A DNA stretch of 64,000 nucleotides from Enterobacteriaceae bacterium UBA5654 (GTDB taxonomy: Bacteria; Pseudomonadota; Gammaproteobacteria; Enterobacterales; Enterobacteriaceae): assembly GCA_002421005.1 (NCBI GenBank), contig DIJC01000008.1, positions 74,669-138,668 on the forward strand, given 5' to 3'. Of the stretch, positions 50,794 through 60,672 are shown in pieces (position 1 is the stretch's first letter; every line of letters begins with the position of its first letter). The notes below the pieces were generated by a model that saw only the letters and a list, made by a program, of their open reading frames with translations, was not told the origin of the DNA and ran no database searches. The position numbers were made by a program, and so were the translations under genes.

Positions 50794-51996
50794 ATGGCAA
50801 TTAAATTAGAAGTTAAGAATCTATACAAAGTATTTGGTGAGCATCCCCAGCGTGCATTCAAATACATCGAAAAAGGACTTTCGAAAGAGCAAATTCTGGA
50901 AAAAACGGGGCTATCGCTTGGCGTTAAAGACGCTAATCTGGCCATTGAAGAAGGCGAGATATTTGTCATCATGGGATTATCCGGATCGGGTAAATCCACA
51001 ATGGTACGCCTTCTCAATCGCCTGATTGAACCCACCCGTGGACAGGTGCTGATTGACGGCGTCGATATCGCCAAAATCTCTGATGCCGAACTCCGCGAGG
51101 TGCGCAGGAAGAAAATTGCGATGGTATTCCAGTCGTTCGCGCTGATGCCGCACATGACCGTGCTCGATAATACCGCTTTTGGTATGGAGCTGGCGGGTCT
51201 GGGTGCGCAGGAGCGCCAGGAGAAAGCGCTGGACGCGCTGCGTCAGGTGGGGCTGGAAAACTACGCGCATGGCTACCCGGATGAGCTTTCCGGCGGGATG
51301 CGTCAGCGTGTCGGCCTGGCCCGCGCGCTGGCTATCAATCCTGATATTCTGTTAATGGATGAAGCTTTCTCTGCGCTTGACCCGCTAATTCGTACCGAAA
51401 TGCAGGATGAGCTGGTGAAATTACAGGCGAAACATCAACGGACTATCGTCTTTATTTCCCACGATCTTGACGAAGCGATGCGAATTGGCGACCGGATTGC
51501 CATTATGCAAAATGGCGAAGTGATCCAGGTCGGCACGCCGGATGAAATTCTGAATAATCCGGCGAATGATTATGTGCGCACCTTCTTCCGTGGCGTGGAT
51601 ATTAGTCAGGTATTCAGCGCGAAAGATATTGCCCGTCGTAGCCCGGTTGGTTTGATTCGCAGAACGCCTGGTTTTGGCCCCCGTTCGGCACTCAAATTAC
51701 TGGCGGATGAAGACCGGGAATATGGCTATGTGATTGAACGCGGCAATAAATTTGTTGGCATTGTCTCCATCGATTCGCTGAAAACGGCATTACGCCAGCA
51801 GCAGGGGATCGACACGGCGTTAATCGACTCCCCGCTTGCGGTGGATGCGCAAACGCCGCTCAGCGAGTTGCTCTCTCACGTCGGCCAGGCACCCTGTGCC
51901 GTACCGGTGGTGGATGAAGAGCAACAGTACCTTGGCATCATCTCAAAACGGATGCTGCTCCAGTCTTTAGATCGCGAGGGGGCTAACAATGGCTGA
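50794..51996 (+). CDS. proV: Glycine betaine/proline ABC transporter ATPase ProV
   Basis: 400 aa, as in E. coli. Walker A GLSGSGKST, signature LSGGMRQRVGLARAL, Walker B ILLMDEAFSALD, and two C-terminal CBS domains (from about 280) that sense ionic strength in this family. Overlaps proW by eight bases. Confidence 0.96.
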   Translation: MAIKLEVKNLYKVFGEHPQRAFKYIEKGLSKEQILEKTGLSLGVKDANLAIEEGEIFVIMGLSGSGKSTMVRLLNRLIEPTRGQVLIDGVDIAKISDAELREVRRKKIAMVFQSFALMPHMTVLDNTAFGMELAGLGAQERQEKALDALRQVGLENYAHGYPDELSGGMRQRVGLARALAINPDILLMDEAFSALDPLIRTEMQDELVKLQAKHQRTIVFISHDLDEAMRIGDRIAIMQNGEVIQVGTPDEILNNPANDYVRTFFRGVDISQVFSAKDIARRSPVGLIRRTPGFGPRSALKLLADEDREYGYVIERGNKFVGIVSIDSLKTALRQQQGIDTALIDSPLAVDAQTPLSELLSHVGQAPCAVPVVDEEQQYLGIISKRMLLQSLDREGANNG

Positions 51997-53077
51997 TCAA
52001 TCAAATCCGTGGGATACCGCACCTGCCGCCGACAGCGCGGCACAGGCGACCGACAGCGCGGCACAGTCCGCTGATGCATGGGGTTCACCCACCGGTGCCC
52101 CTGCGGACGGTGGCGGTAGCGCCGACTGGCTCAATAGCGCGCCGGCACCTGCACCGGAACATTTCAACATTATGGACCCGTTCCATAAGACGCTGATCCC
52201 GCTTGATAGCTGGGTAACGCAGGGCATCGACTGGGTGGTCGTCCACTTCCGCCCGGTATTCCAGGGCATTCGTGTGCCGGTAGATTACATCCTCAACGGC
52301 TTCCAGCAACTGCTGCTGGGGATGCCCGCGCCGGTGGCGATTATTGTCTTCACCCTGATTGCCTGGCAGATTTCCGGCCTCGGCATGGGCGTTGCCACGC
52401 TGATTTCGCTTATCGCCATTGGCGCGATTGGTGCTTGGTCGCAGGCGATGATCACGTTAGCGCTGGTGCTGACCGCCCTGCTGTTCTGCGTGGTGCTTGG
52501 GCTACCGCTGGGGATCTGGCTGGCGCGCAGTCCACGGGCGGCGAAGATTATTCGTCCGCTGCTGGATGCGATGCAGACTACGCCAGCGTTTGTGTACCTG
52601 GTGCCGATCGTCATGCTGTTCGGGATCGGTAACGTGCCGGGCGTGGTGGTCACTATCATCTTTGCCCTGCCGCCGATTGTGCGCCTGACCATTCTGGGGA
52701 TAAACCAGGTGCCGGCGGATCTGATCGAGGCTTCGCGTTCCTTTGGGGCCAGCCCGCATCAGATGCTGTTTAAAGTTCAGCTCCCGCTGGCGATGCCGAC
52801 CATTATGGCAGGCGTCAACCAGACTCTGATGCTGGCGCTGTCGATGGTGGTGATCGCCTCGATGATCGCCGTAGGTGGTCTGGGTCAGATGGTACTGCGC
52901 GGCATTGGCCGTCTTGATATGGGTCTGGCCACGGTTGGCGGCGTCGGGATCGTGATCCTCGCCATCATCCTTGACCGCCTGACCCAGGCCGTCGGCCGCG
53001 ATTCACGCAGCCGTGGTAACCGTCGCTGGTATGCCACTGGCCCGCTGGGTGTCGTCACCCGTCCTTTCATCAAATAA
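51989..53077 (+). CDS. proW: Glycine betaine/proline ABC transporter permease ProW
   Basis: 362 aa, slightly longer than E. coli ProW (354); the extra residues are in an Ala/Asp-rich N-terminal tail containing a repeated DSAAQ(A/S)TDSAAQ-like segment. Membrane core with the binding-protein-dependent permease motif EASRSFGASPHQMLFKVQLP. Part of proVWX. Confidence 0.96.
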   Translation: MADQSNPWDTAPAADSAAQATDSAAQSADAWGSPTGAPADGGGSADWLNSAPAPAPEHFNIMDPFHKTLIPLDSWVTQGIDWVVVHFRPVFQGIRVPVDYILNGFQQLLLGMPAPVAIIVFTLIAWQISGLGMGVATLISLIAIGAIGAWSQAMITLALVLTALLFCVVLGLPLGIWLARSPRAAKIIRPLLDAMQTTPAFVYLVPIVMLFGIGNVPGVVVTIIFALPPIVRLTILGINQVPADLIEASRSFGASPHQMLFKVQLPLAMPTIMAGVNQTLMLALSMVVIASMIAVGGLGQMVLRGIGRLDMGLATVGGVGIVILAIILDRLTQAVGRDSRSRGNRRWYATGPLGVVTRPFIK

Positions 53078-53142
53078 CGATGTCATTTGCCCGGCGGCAA
53101 CGCCGGGCCTGAAATACCTCACTTAATCAAAAAGGAACAACG

Positions 53143-54138
53143 ATGCGACATAGCATGATTTTTGCCACAGCCTTCGCCACCCTTGTTTCCACCAGCACGT
53201 TTGCTGCCGATCTGCCGGGGAAAGGCATTACCGTTCAGCCGGTCCAGAGCACCATTTCTGAAGAGTCATTCCAGACGCTGCTGGTCAGTCGTGCGCTGGA
53301 AAAACTGGGCTACACCGTCAGCAAGCCCAGCGAAGTTGATTACAACGTCGGCTATACCTCGATTGCCTCCGGCGATGCCACTTTCACCGCCGTAAACTGG
53401 CAGCCACTGCATGACGATATGTACGCTGCCGCTGGCGGTGATAAGAAATTCTACCGCGAAGGCGTTTTTGTTAACGGTGCGGCGCAGGGTTATCTGATCG
53501 ACCGCAAAACGGCTGAACAGTACAAAATCACCAATATTGCCCAGCTTAAAGATCCGAAAATTGCCAAAATTTTTGACACCAACGGCGACGGTAAAGCTGA
53601 CATGATGGGCTGCTCACCGGGCTGGGGCTGTGAAGCGGTGATTAATCACCAGAACGAAGCGTTCGATCTGGCGAAGACCGTTAACGTGAGCCATGGTAAC
53701 TACTCAGCGATGATGGCAGATACCATCACCCGCTTTAAAGAAGGCAAACCGATTCTGTACTACACCTGGACGCCGTACTGGGTGAGCGATGTGATGAAGC
53801 CGGGCAAAGATGTGGTCTGGTTGCAGGTTCCGTTCTCCTCCCTGCCGGGCGAACAGAAAGGGATTGATACCAAACTGCCGAATGGCGCGAACTACGGCTT
53901 CCCGGTGAATACCATGCATATCGTGGCGAACAAAGCCTGGGCGGAGAAAAACCCGGCGGCGGCGAAACTGTTCTCGCTGATGAAACTGCCGCTGGCGGAT
54001 ATCAACGCGCAGAATGCGATGATGCATAACGGCAAATCATCAGAAGCGGATGTGCAGGGTCACGTTGACGGCTGGATCAAAGCCCACCAGCAGCAGTTTG
54101 ACGGCTGGGTGAAAGAAGCGCTGGCCGCGCAGAAGTAA
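53143..54138 (+). CDS. proX: Glycine betaine-binding periplasmic protein ProX
   Basis: 331 aa with signal peptide (MRHSMIFATAFATLVSTSTF, cleavage after FA). It has the Trp-rich betaine cage residues in VNWQPLHDDM and YTWTPYWVSDV. AAAGGA precedes the ATG. Last gene of proU; a tandem repeat array follows. Confidence 0.96.
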   Translation: MRHSMIFATAFATLVSTSTFAADLPGKGITVQPVQSTISEESFQTLLVSRALEKLGYTVSKPSEVDYNVGYTSIASGDATFTAVNWQPLHDDMYAAAGGDKKFYREGVFVNGAAQGYLIDRKTAEQYKITNIAQLKDPKIAKIFDTNGDGKADMMGCSPGWGCEAVINHQNEAFDLAKTVNVSHGNYSAMMADTITRFKEGKPILYYTWTPYWVSDVMKPGKDVVWLQVPFSSLPGEQKGIDTKLPNGANYGFPVNTMHIVANKAWAEKNPAAAKLFSLMKLPLADINAQNAMMHNGKSSEADVQGHVDGWIKAHQQQFDGWVKEALAAQK

Positions 54139-54217
54139 TATTTATGGGGGATTGGGAGGATGCCGTGGCTTGTACTCTCCCCCTCTCCCTAACCCTCTCC
54201 CTAACCCTCTCCCTCAA

Positions 54218-54545
54218 GGGAGAGGGGACTGTCTGGCGTTGTCATTGGGTTGGTCGCCAGCTTCAGGCCGGGTAATCCCTATCACTCTGCCCGTGGCACT
54301 AACCACCCCCTCTCCCGCCGGGAGAGGGGACTGTCCGGCGTGGTCATTGAGTTGGTCGCCACCCTCAGGCCGGGCAATCCACATCACTCTGCCCGTGGCA
54401 CTAACCACCCCCTCTCCCGCCGGGAGAGGGGACTGCCCGGCGTTGTCATTGAGTTGGTCGCCAGCCTCTGGCCGGGCAATCCACATCACTCTGCCCGTGG
54501 CACCAGCCACTCCCTCTCCCGCCGGGAGAGGGCCGGGGAGAGGGG
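54218..54545. repeat. Tandem array with exact 102-bp period and hairpins
   Basis: GGGAGAGGGG-type motifs begin at 54218, 54320, 54422 and 54524, i.e. every 102 bases, giving three full units. Each unit carries TTGGTCGCCA, GGCCGGG(C/T)AATCC and CACTCTGCCCGTGGCAC. A CCCTCTCCC-GCC-GGGAGAGGG hairpin joins units. Three CCCTCTCCCT(A/C)A units (54181-54216) precede the array. Because 102 is a multiple of three, long frames are open on both strands; none has a ribosome site. Confidence 0.85.
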
Positions 54546-54659
54546 ATTCCGTGGCATCCCCCCCGCCCCAAAACCGCACAAACCAACACGCTCCTTCCCC
54601 CCATTGACGGCAATCATTCGTTATGATTGGTACAACTCAAACAACCATCAATGATAACA

Positions 54660-55835
54660 ATGAATAAAACCACTCCGGGCCTCAGCCCGACACTCATCGT
54701 GCTGATGTCCGTGGCGACAGGTCTCGCCGTCGCCAGCAACTATTACGCCCAGCCGCTGCTGGATACCATCGCCAGAGCGTTTGCGCTTACCCCCGGTCAG
54801 GCCGGATTTATCGTTACGGCGGCGCAGCTTGGCTACGCGGCGGGTCTGCTGTTCCTCGTGCCGCTGGGCGATATGTTCGAGCGCCGCAGGCTGATTGTTT
54901 CCATGACGCTGCTCGCAGCGGTCGGGATGTTGATTACCGCCAGCAGCCAGTCAGTGGCAATAATGATCCTCGGCACCGCTCTGACCGGCCTGTTCTCAGT
55001 AGTGGCACAAATTCTGGTTCCGCTGGCGGCGACGCTGGCTGCGCCGGAGAAGCGCGGGAAAGTAGTGGGAACCATTATGAGCGGCCTGCTGCTGGGGATC
55101 CTGCTGGCGCGAACGGTTGCAGGACTGCTGGCCGGTCTCGGCGGCTGGCGCACCGTGTACTGGGTCGCGGCGGCGCTGATGGTACTGATGGCGCTGGCAC
55201 TGTGGCGCGGGCTGCCGAAAGTGAAGCAGGAAAACCACCTTAACTACCCACAGATCCTCGGCTCAGTGTTCACCCTCTTTTTACGCAACAAACTGCTGCG
55301 CACCAGAGCGTTGCTGGGCTGCCTGACGTTCGCCAACTTCAGCATCCTCTGGACGTCGATGGCGTTTCTGCTTGCCTCTCCGCCGTTTAATTACTCCGAA
55401 GGAGTGATTGGCCTGTTTGGTCTGGCGGGAGCGGCAGGAGCGCTGGGCGCGCGTCCGGCCGGTGGGCTGGCAGATAAGGGCAAATCTCATCTCACCACCA
55501 CCGCTGGCCTGATCCTGCTGCTGTTGTCCTGGGGAGCAATCTGGTTCGGGCACGCCTCGGTTATCGCGCTGATCATCGGCATTCTGGTGCTCGACCTCAC
55601 CGTGCAGGGCGTTCATATCACCAACCAGTCGGTGATCTATCGCGTCCACCCCGATGCGCGCAACCGACTGACCGCAGGCTATATGACCAGCTACTTTATT
55701 GGCGGCGCGGCAGGCTCGCTGATCTCGGCCGCTGCCTGGCAGCACGCAGGCTGGACGGGCGTCTGTGCGGCAGGCGCAATCATAGCTGTCGTGAATCTTT
55801 TCGTCTGGTGGCGCGGTTCAGCATACGTCCAGTAA
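54660..55835 (+). CDS. ygaY: MFS exporter, YgaY-like, intact
   Basis: 391 aa from the ATG at 54660; longer in-frame starts exist without ribosome sites. Twelve transmembrane helices, with the MFS motif PLGDMFERRRLIV between helices 2 and 3. Position between proX and ygaZ is that of E. coli ygaY, which is a broken gene in K-12. Substrate unknown. Confidence 0.85.
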   Translation: MNKTTPGLSPTLIVLMSVATGLAVASNYYAQPLLDTIARAFALTPGQAGFIVTAAQLGYAAGLLFLVPLGDMFERRRLIVSMTLLAAVGMLITASSQSVAIMILGTALTGLFSVVAQILVPLAATLAAPEKRGKVVGTIMSGLLLGILLARTVAGLLAGLGGWRTVYWVAAALMVLMALALWRGLPKVKQENHLNYPQILGSVFTLFLRNKLLRTRALLGCLTFANFSILWTSMAFLLASPPFNYSEGVIGLFGLAGAAGALGARPAGGLADKGKSHLTTTAGLILLLLSWGAIWFGHASVIALIIGILVLDLTVQGVHITNQSVIYRVHPDARNRLTAGYMTSYFIGGAAGSLISAAAWQHAGWTGVCAAGAIIAVVNLFVWWRGSAYVQ

Positions 55836-55938
55836 GGGCATAAAATGGCCGTGGGGTGTTAACCCGCCCCCCGGTCTGGTATGGTGCTAGCAACTTTACG
55901 AAAGTCATATTAACTCCGGCTATAAATTAATAAAGCAT

Positions 55939-56685
55939 ATGGAAAGCCCTGCCGCGCTTCACGACAATCCCCGCCTCGCTTCGGCTACCCTGCTGGAAGG
56001 GATCAAAGATAGCCTGCCTGTCGTCATCAGTTATATTCCTGTCGCGTTTGCCTTTGGTCTGAACGCGACGCGCCTTGGCTTTACCCCGCTGGAAAGCCTG
56101 TTTTTCTCCTGCGTTATTTATGCCGGTGCCAGCCAGTTTGTGATCACGACCATGCTGGCGGCAGGCAGTTCACTGTGGGTGGCGGCGCTGACGGTGATGG
56201 CAATGGATGTGCGCCATGTGCTGTACGGCCCTTCCCTGCGTAGCCGGATCGTCGGGCAGCTGAGCAAACCAAAAACGGCGCTCTGGGCCTTCGGCCTGAC
56301 CGATGAGGTTTTTGCCGCCGCTACCGCAAAGCTGGCGCGGGACCGTCGTCGCTGGAGTGAGAACTGGATGATCGGCATCGCCTTTTGCTCCTGGTTTTCA
56401 TGGGTGCTCGGCACCATTATCGGTGCCTGGTCCGGCAGCGGCCTGCTGGAAGGTTATCCCGCCGTCGAAGCGGCGATGGGCTTTATGCTGCCGGCGCTGT
56501 TTATGAGTTTTTTGCTCGCCTCCTTTCAGCGCAAACAATCGCTGTGCGTGGTCGCCGCGCTTACCGGCGCTCTGGCAGGCGTGATGTTCTTTTCCATCCC
56601 GGTCGCCATCCTCGCGGGTATTACCTGCGGCTGCGCGACCGCGCTGATCCACACTTTCTGGCAGGAGCGTCAGCATGAGCAATAG
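55939..56685 (+). CDS. ygaZ: Branched-chain amino acid exporter subunit YgaZ (AzlC)
   Basis: 248 aa (E. coli 245). AzlC motifs GLNATRLGFTPLESLFFSCV and YAGASQFVITTML, DVRHVLYGPSLR. With YgaH it exports valine and methionine. Overlaps ygaH by 11 bases. Confidence 0.95.
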   Translation: MESPAALHDNPRLASATLLEGIKDSLPVVISYIPVAFAFGLNATRLGFTPLESLFFSCVIYAGASQFVITTMLAAGSSLWVAALTVMAMDVRHVLYGPSLRSRIVGQLSKPKTALWAFGLTDEVFAAATAKLARDRRRWSENWMIGIAFCSWFSWVLGTIIGAWSGSGLLEGYPAVEAAMGFMLPALFMSFLLASFQRKQSLCVVAALTGALAGVMFFSIPVAILAGITCGCATALIHTFWQERQHEQ

Positions 56686-57010
56686 CGTGCTCTGGCTCGG
56701 TCTGCTGGTCGGCTGCGTGAATTATCTGTTCCGCTATCTTCCGCTGCGCCTGCCTACCGCCTCCCGCCAGCCTGCAACACGGGGGGCCACCAGCGTGCTG
56801 CTGGATACCATCGGCATCGCGTCCATCTGCGCATTGCTGGTGGTTTCCTGCGCGCCAGAAGTGATAGCCGACCTCCGCCGCCTGCTGCCAACTCTTACGG
56901 GCTTTGCCGTTCTCGGCATCAGCTTCTGGAAGACCCGCAGCATCATTATTCCTACATTATTCAGCGCGCTGGCCTACGGTCTCGCCTGGAAATGGCTCAC
57001 AAATACATAA
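56675..57010 (+). CDS. ygaH: Branched-chain amino acid exporter subunit YgaH (AzlD)
   Basis: 111 aa, E. coli length, four short membrane helices, VNYLFRYLPLRL at the N-terminus as in AzlD. Small partner of YgaZ. Confidence 0.95.
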   Translation: MSNSVLWLGLLVGCVNYLFRYLPLRLPTASRQPATRGATSVLLDTIGIASICALLVVSCAPEVIADLRRLLPTLTGFAVLGISFWKTRSIIIPTLFSALAYGLAWKWLTNT

Positions 57011-57100
57011 CCACCAAGTATTAATTATTGTGATTAATACATTTACTTTATTTGTTACTCTCGTTACTATATCGGCTGAAACTAATGAGGTTATGCCCAA

Positions 57101-57631
57101 ATGGATAGTTCGTTTACGCCCATTGAACAAATGCTAAAATTCCGCGCCAGTCGCTACGAAGACTTCCCTTTACAGGAAGTTCTGCTGACTCGCTTGTGTA
57201 TGCATATGCAGGGCAAGTTGCTGGAAAACCGCAATAAAATGCTGAAAGCCCAGGGGATTAACGAGACGTTGTTTATGGCGTTGATTACGCTTGAGTCTCA
57301 GGAAGATCACAGCATTCAGCCTTCCGAATTAAGCTGCGCGTTGGGTTCGTCCCGTACCAATGCCACCCGTATTGCCGATGAACTGGAAAAGCGTGGTTGG
57401 ATCGAACGTCGTGAAAGCGACAACGATCGTCGCTGCCTGCATCTGCAACTGACGGAAAAAGGCCACCAGTTTTTGCGCGAGGTGCTCCCGCCCCAGCATC
57501 AGTGCCTGCATAAGCTGTGGTCCTCTTTAGAAAACTCCGAGAAACAACAGCTTGAGCAAATCACGCGTAAGCTTCTGAACCGTCTTGACCAGATGGACGA
57601 AGAAGGCGCAGTCCTTGAGGCGTTGCGCTAA
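57101..57631 (+). CDS. mprA: MarR-family repressor MprA (EmrR)
   Basis: 176 aa as in E. coli. Winged helix: PSELSCALGSSRTNATRIAD then ELEKRGWIERRESDNDRRCL. It represses emrAB and is released by uncouplers and salicylate. It leads the mprA-emrA-emrB operon. Confidence 0.97.
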   Translation: MDSSFTPIEQMLKFRASRYEDFPLQEVLLTRLCMHMQGKLLENRNKMLKAQGINETLFMALITLESQEDHSIQPSELSCALGSSRTNATRIADELEKRGWIERRESDNDRRCLHLQLTEKGHQFLREVLPPQHQCLHKLWSSLENSEKQQLEQITRKLLNRLDQMDEEGAVLEALR

Positions 57632-57758
57632 CGTTTCAAGTCGCTCGAATATCCTGATTAAAAAGAAAATTGACAGGCCAGCAGGCCAGAACTGCTGGCC
57701 TGTCTGACAAACTGGTCGGCGTCAGCCGATGTGAAATAATAAGATCGTGGAGAATAAC

Positions 57759-58931
57759 ATGAGCGCAAATGCGGAGATCCAGAACCCGCAGCAACCGGTT
57801 AACAAGAAGGGCAAGCGTAAACGCATCCTTTTGTTGTTAACCTTGCTCTTTATTATTATTGCAGTGGCATATGGCATTTACTGGTTTTTCGTGTTGCGTC
57901 ATTTTGAAGAAACCGATGACGCTTACGTGGCAGGGAATCAGGTACAAATCATGGCGCAGGTTTCGGGCAGCGTGACCAAAGTCTGGGTTGATAACACCGA
58001 TTTTGTGCAGAAAGGCGACGCGCTGGTCACGCTGGATCAAACCGATGCCCAGCAGGCGTTTGAAAAAGCGCAGACCGAACTCGCTTCCAGCGTCCGTCAG
58101 ACCCGGCAGTTGATGATCAACAGCAAGCAGTTGCAGGCGAATATCAACGTGCAAAAAACCGCCCTTTCCCAGGCGCAGACCGATCTTAACCGTCGCGTGC
58201 CGCTTGGCAGCGCCAACCTGATTGGCCGTGAAGAGTTGCAGCACGCACGCGATGCTGTTACCAGCGCTCAGGCCCAGCTTGACGTCGCAATCCAGCAATA
58301 CAACGCTAATCAGGCGATGATCCTCGGCACGAAGCTTGAAGATCAGCCTGCCGTGCAACAGGCGGCGACCGAAGTGCGCAACGCCTGGCTGGCGCTTCAG
58401 CGCACGAAAATTGTCAGCCCGATGACCGGCTACGTTTCCCGCCGTTCCGTGCAGCCAGGCGCGCAGATCAGCCCGACCACGCCGCTGATGGCGGTAGTCC
58501 CCGCCACGAATCTGTGGGTGGACGCCAACTTTAAAGAGACCCAGCTTGCCCACATGCGCATCGGCCAGTCCGTGACCGTGGTCAGCGACGTTTACGGCGA
58601 CGATATCAAATACACCGGTAAAGTGGTTGGTCTTGATATGGGGACCGGCAGCGCCTTCTCGCTGCTGCCCGCGCAAAACGCCACCGGTAACTGGATCAAA
58701 GTGGTTCAGCGTCTGCCGGTACGTATTGAGCTCGACCAGAAGCAGCTTAGCGATCACCCGCTGCGGATCGGCCTTTCTACGCTGGTGACGGTGGATACCA
58801 CCAACCGCGACGGTCAGATGCTGGCGAGTCAGGCACGCACCAGCCCGGCCTATGAAAGTAACGCCCGCGAAATCAGCCTCGAACCTGTAAATAAACTCAT
58901 TAATGACATTGTGCAGGCCAACGCAGGGTAA
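57759..58931 (+). CDS. emrA: Multidrug efflux membrane fusion protein EmrA
   Basis: 390 aa from the ATG at 57759, matching E. coli; a frame start at 57747 has no homologous residues. N-terminal membrane anchor (RILLLLTLLFIIIAVAYGIY), then biotinyl/barrel-sandwich and coiled-coil domains (EETDDAYVAGNQVQIMAQVS; DANFKETQLAHMRIGQ). Links EmrB to TolC. Confidence 0.97.
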   Translation: MSANAEIQNPQQPVNKKGKRKRILLLLTLLFIIIAVAYGIYWFFVLRHFEETDDAYVAGNQVQIMAQVSGSVTKVWVDNTDFVQKGDALVTLDQTDAQQAFEKAQTELASSVRQTRQLMINSKQLQANINVQKTALSQAQTDLNRRVPLGSANLIGREELQHARDAVTSAQAQLDVAIQQYNANQAMILGTKLEDQPAVQQAATEVRNAWLALQRTKIVSPMTGYVSRRSVQPGAQISPTTPLMAVVPATNLWVDANFKETQLAHMRIGQSVTVVSDVYGDDIKYTGKVVGLDMGTGSAFSLLPAQNATGNWIKVVQRLPVRIELDQKQLSDHPLRIGLSTLVTVDTTNRDGQMLASQARTSPAYESNAREISLEPVNKLINDIVQANAG

Positions 58932-58946
58932 TTTAAGGTGAGCGTA

Positions 58947-60485
58947 ATGCAACAGCAAAAACCGCTGGAGGGAGCGCAACTGGTCATTATGACCATCGCG
59001 CTGTCGCTGGCGACCTTCATGCAGGTGCTGGACTCTACCATTGCTAACGTGGCTATCCCGACCATCGCCGGGAATCTGGGATCGTCCTTAAGCCAGGGAA
59101 CGTGGGTGATCACTTCGTTCGGTGTGGCGAATGCGATTTCCATCCCGATCACCGGCTGGCTGGCAAAACGCGTGGGCGAGGTGAAGCTGTTCGTCTGGTC
59201 AACGGTGGCGTTTGCTATCGCGTCCTGGGCCTGCGGTATGTCCAGCAGCCTGACGATGCTGATTTTCTTCCGCGTGATCCAGGGGATTGTCGCCGGGCCG
59301 CTGATCCCGCTGTCGCAAAGTTTGCTGCTGAGTAATTATCCGCCCGCCAAACGGTCAATCGCCCTGGCGCTGTGGTCAATGACGGTGATCGTCGCGCCGA
59401 TCTGCGGGCCGATCCTCGGCGGTTATATCAGCGATAACTATCACTGGGGCTGGATCTTCTTCATCAACGTGCCGATTGGTATCGCGGTGGTGCTGATGAC
59501 CCTGCAATCGCTGCGCGGTCGTGAGACGCGCACCGAGCAACGCCGGATCGACGGCGTGGGGCTGGCGCTGCTGGTGATCGGCATCGGCAGTTTGCAGGTA
59601 ATGCTTGACCGGGGTAAGGAACTGGACTGGTTCGCGTCGAGCGAGATCGTCATCCTCACCGTGGTGGCGGTGGTCGCTATCAGCTTCCTGATTGTCTGGG
59701 AGCTGACGGACGATAACCCTATTGTTGACCTGTCGCTGTTTAAGTCGCGTAACTTTACCATTGGCTGCCTGTGTATCAGCCTCGCGTATATGCTCTACTT
59801 TGGCGCAATCGTGCTGCTTCCGCAGCTATTGCAGGAAGTCTACGGTTATACCGCGACCTGGGCGGGGCTGGCCTCCGCGCCGGTGGGGGTGATCCCGGTG
59901 ATCCTCTCGCCGATTATTGGTCGTTTCGCCCATAAGCTCGACATGCGCAGGCTGGTCACGTTCAGCTTTATTATGTATGCGGTGTGCTTCTACTGGCGCG
60001 CGTATACCTTTGAGCCGGGCATGGACTTCGGCGCATCGGCGTGGCCGCAGTTTATTCAGGGTTTTGCAGTGGCCTGCTTCTTTATGCCGCTGACCACCAT
60101 CACCCTGTCGGGCCTGCCGCCGGAACGTCTGGCCGCCGCGTCGAGCCTGTCGAACTTCACCCGTACCCTGGCGGGGTCGATTGGTACGTCGATCACCACC
60201 ACCATGTGGACCAACCGCGAATCGCTTCATCACGCCCAGCTTACCGAGTCGGTAACCCCCTATAATCCTAATGCGCAGCAAATGTACGATCAGCTTCAGG
60301 GTATGGGGATGAGCCAGCAGCAGGCTTCCGGCTGGCTGGCGCAGCAGATCACCAATCAGGGGCTGATTATCTCCGCTAATGAAATCTTCTGGGTTTCGGC
60401 CGGGATATTCGTGCTGCTGCTGGGGCTGGTGTGGTTCGCCAAACCGCCTTTTGGCGCGGGCGGCGGAGGCGGTGGCGCGCACTAA
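58947..60485 (+). CDS. emrB: Multidrug efflux MFS transporter EmrB
   Basis: 512 aa from the ATG at 58947, exactly the E. coli length. Fourteen transmembrane helices, with motif C (VIVAPICGPILGGYISDNYH). Ends GAGGGGGGAH as in E. coli. DHA2-family proton antiporter exporting uncouplers and hydrophobic drugs. Confidence 0.97.
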   Translation: MQQQKPLEGAQLVIMTIALSLATFMQVLDSTIANVAIPTIAGNLGSSLSQGTWVITSFGVANAISIPITGWLAKRVGEVKLFVWSTVAFAIASWACGMSSSLTMLIFFRVIQGIVAGPLIPLSQSLLLSNYPPAKRSIALALWSMTVIVAPICGPILGGYISDNYHWGWIFFINVPIGIAVVLMTLQSLRGRETRTEQRRIDGVGLALLVIGIGSLQVMLDRGKELDWFASSEIVILTVVAVVAISFLIVWELTDDNPIVDLSLFKSRNFTIGCLCISLAYMLYFGAIVLLPQLLQEVYGYTATWAGLASAPVGVIPVILSPIIGRFAHKLDMRRLVTFSFIMYAVCFYWRAYTFEPGMDFGASAWPQFIQGFAVACFFMPLTTITLSGLPPERLAAASSLSNFTRTLAGSIGTSITTTMWTNRESLHHAQLTESVTPYNPNAQQMYDQLQGMGMSQQQASGWLAQQITNQGLIISANEIFWVSAGIFVLLLGLVWFAKPPFGAGGGGGGAH

Positions 60486-60492
60486 AAAACAC

Positions 60493-60523
60493 AAAGCGCC
60501 ACCGTGGTCAGGTGGCGCTTTTG
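60493..60523 (+). terminator. Terminator of the emrRAB operon
   Basis: AAAGCGCCACC (60493-60503) and GGTGGCGCTTT (60511-60521), then T residues, eight bases after the stop. Confidence 0.85.
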
Positions 60524-60590
60524 CTTATTGCCTCTCTGCCTGACCATCCGCGATGCGATCCGCGACAGCTATTTTGGTCAATGCATAAAA

Positions 60591-60672
60591 CAGGCCGGGG
60601 AGCGCTGACGCTTACCCGGCCTGTGAGTCATACTGCTTGTCAGGCCGGATAACGCAGTATCCGGCAGGCCAG
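60591..60672. repeat. REP-like palindromes after luxS
   Basis: CAGGCCGGG/CCCGGCCTG (60591-60623) and then GGCCGGATAACGC/TATCCGGCAGGCC (about 60640-60670), the GCCGGATAA core typical of enterobacterial REP elements, at the 3' side of luxS. Confidence 0.6.

Noticed and set aside
54181..54545. CRISPR-like array
   Set aside because: The units are nearly identical over their whole length with no variable spacers and no cas genes nearby.
54152..54654. Long overlapping frames on both strands after proX
   Set aside because: They exist only because the tandem repeat period (102) is a multiple of three; no ribosome site and repetitive low-complexity products.
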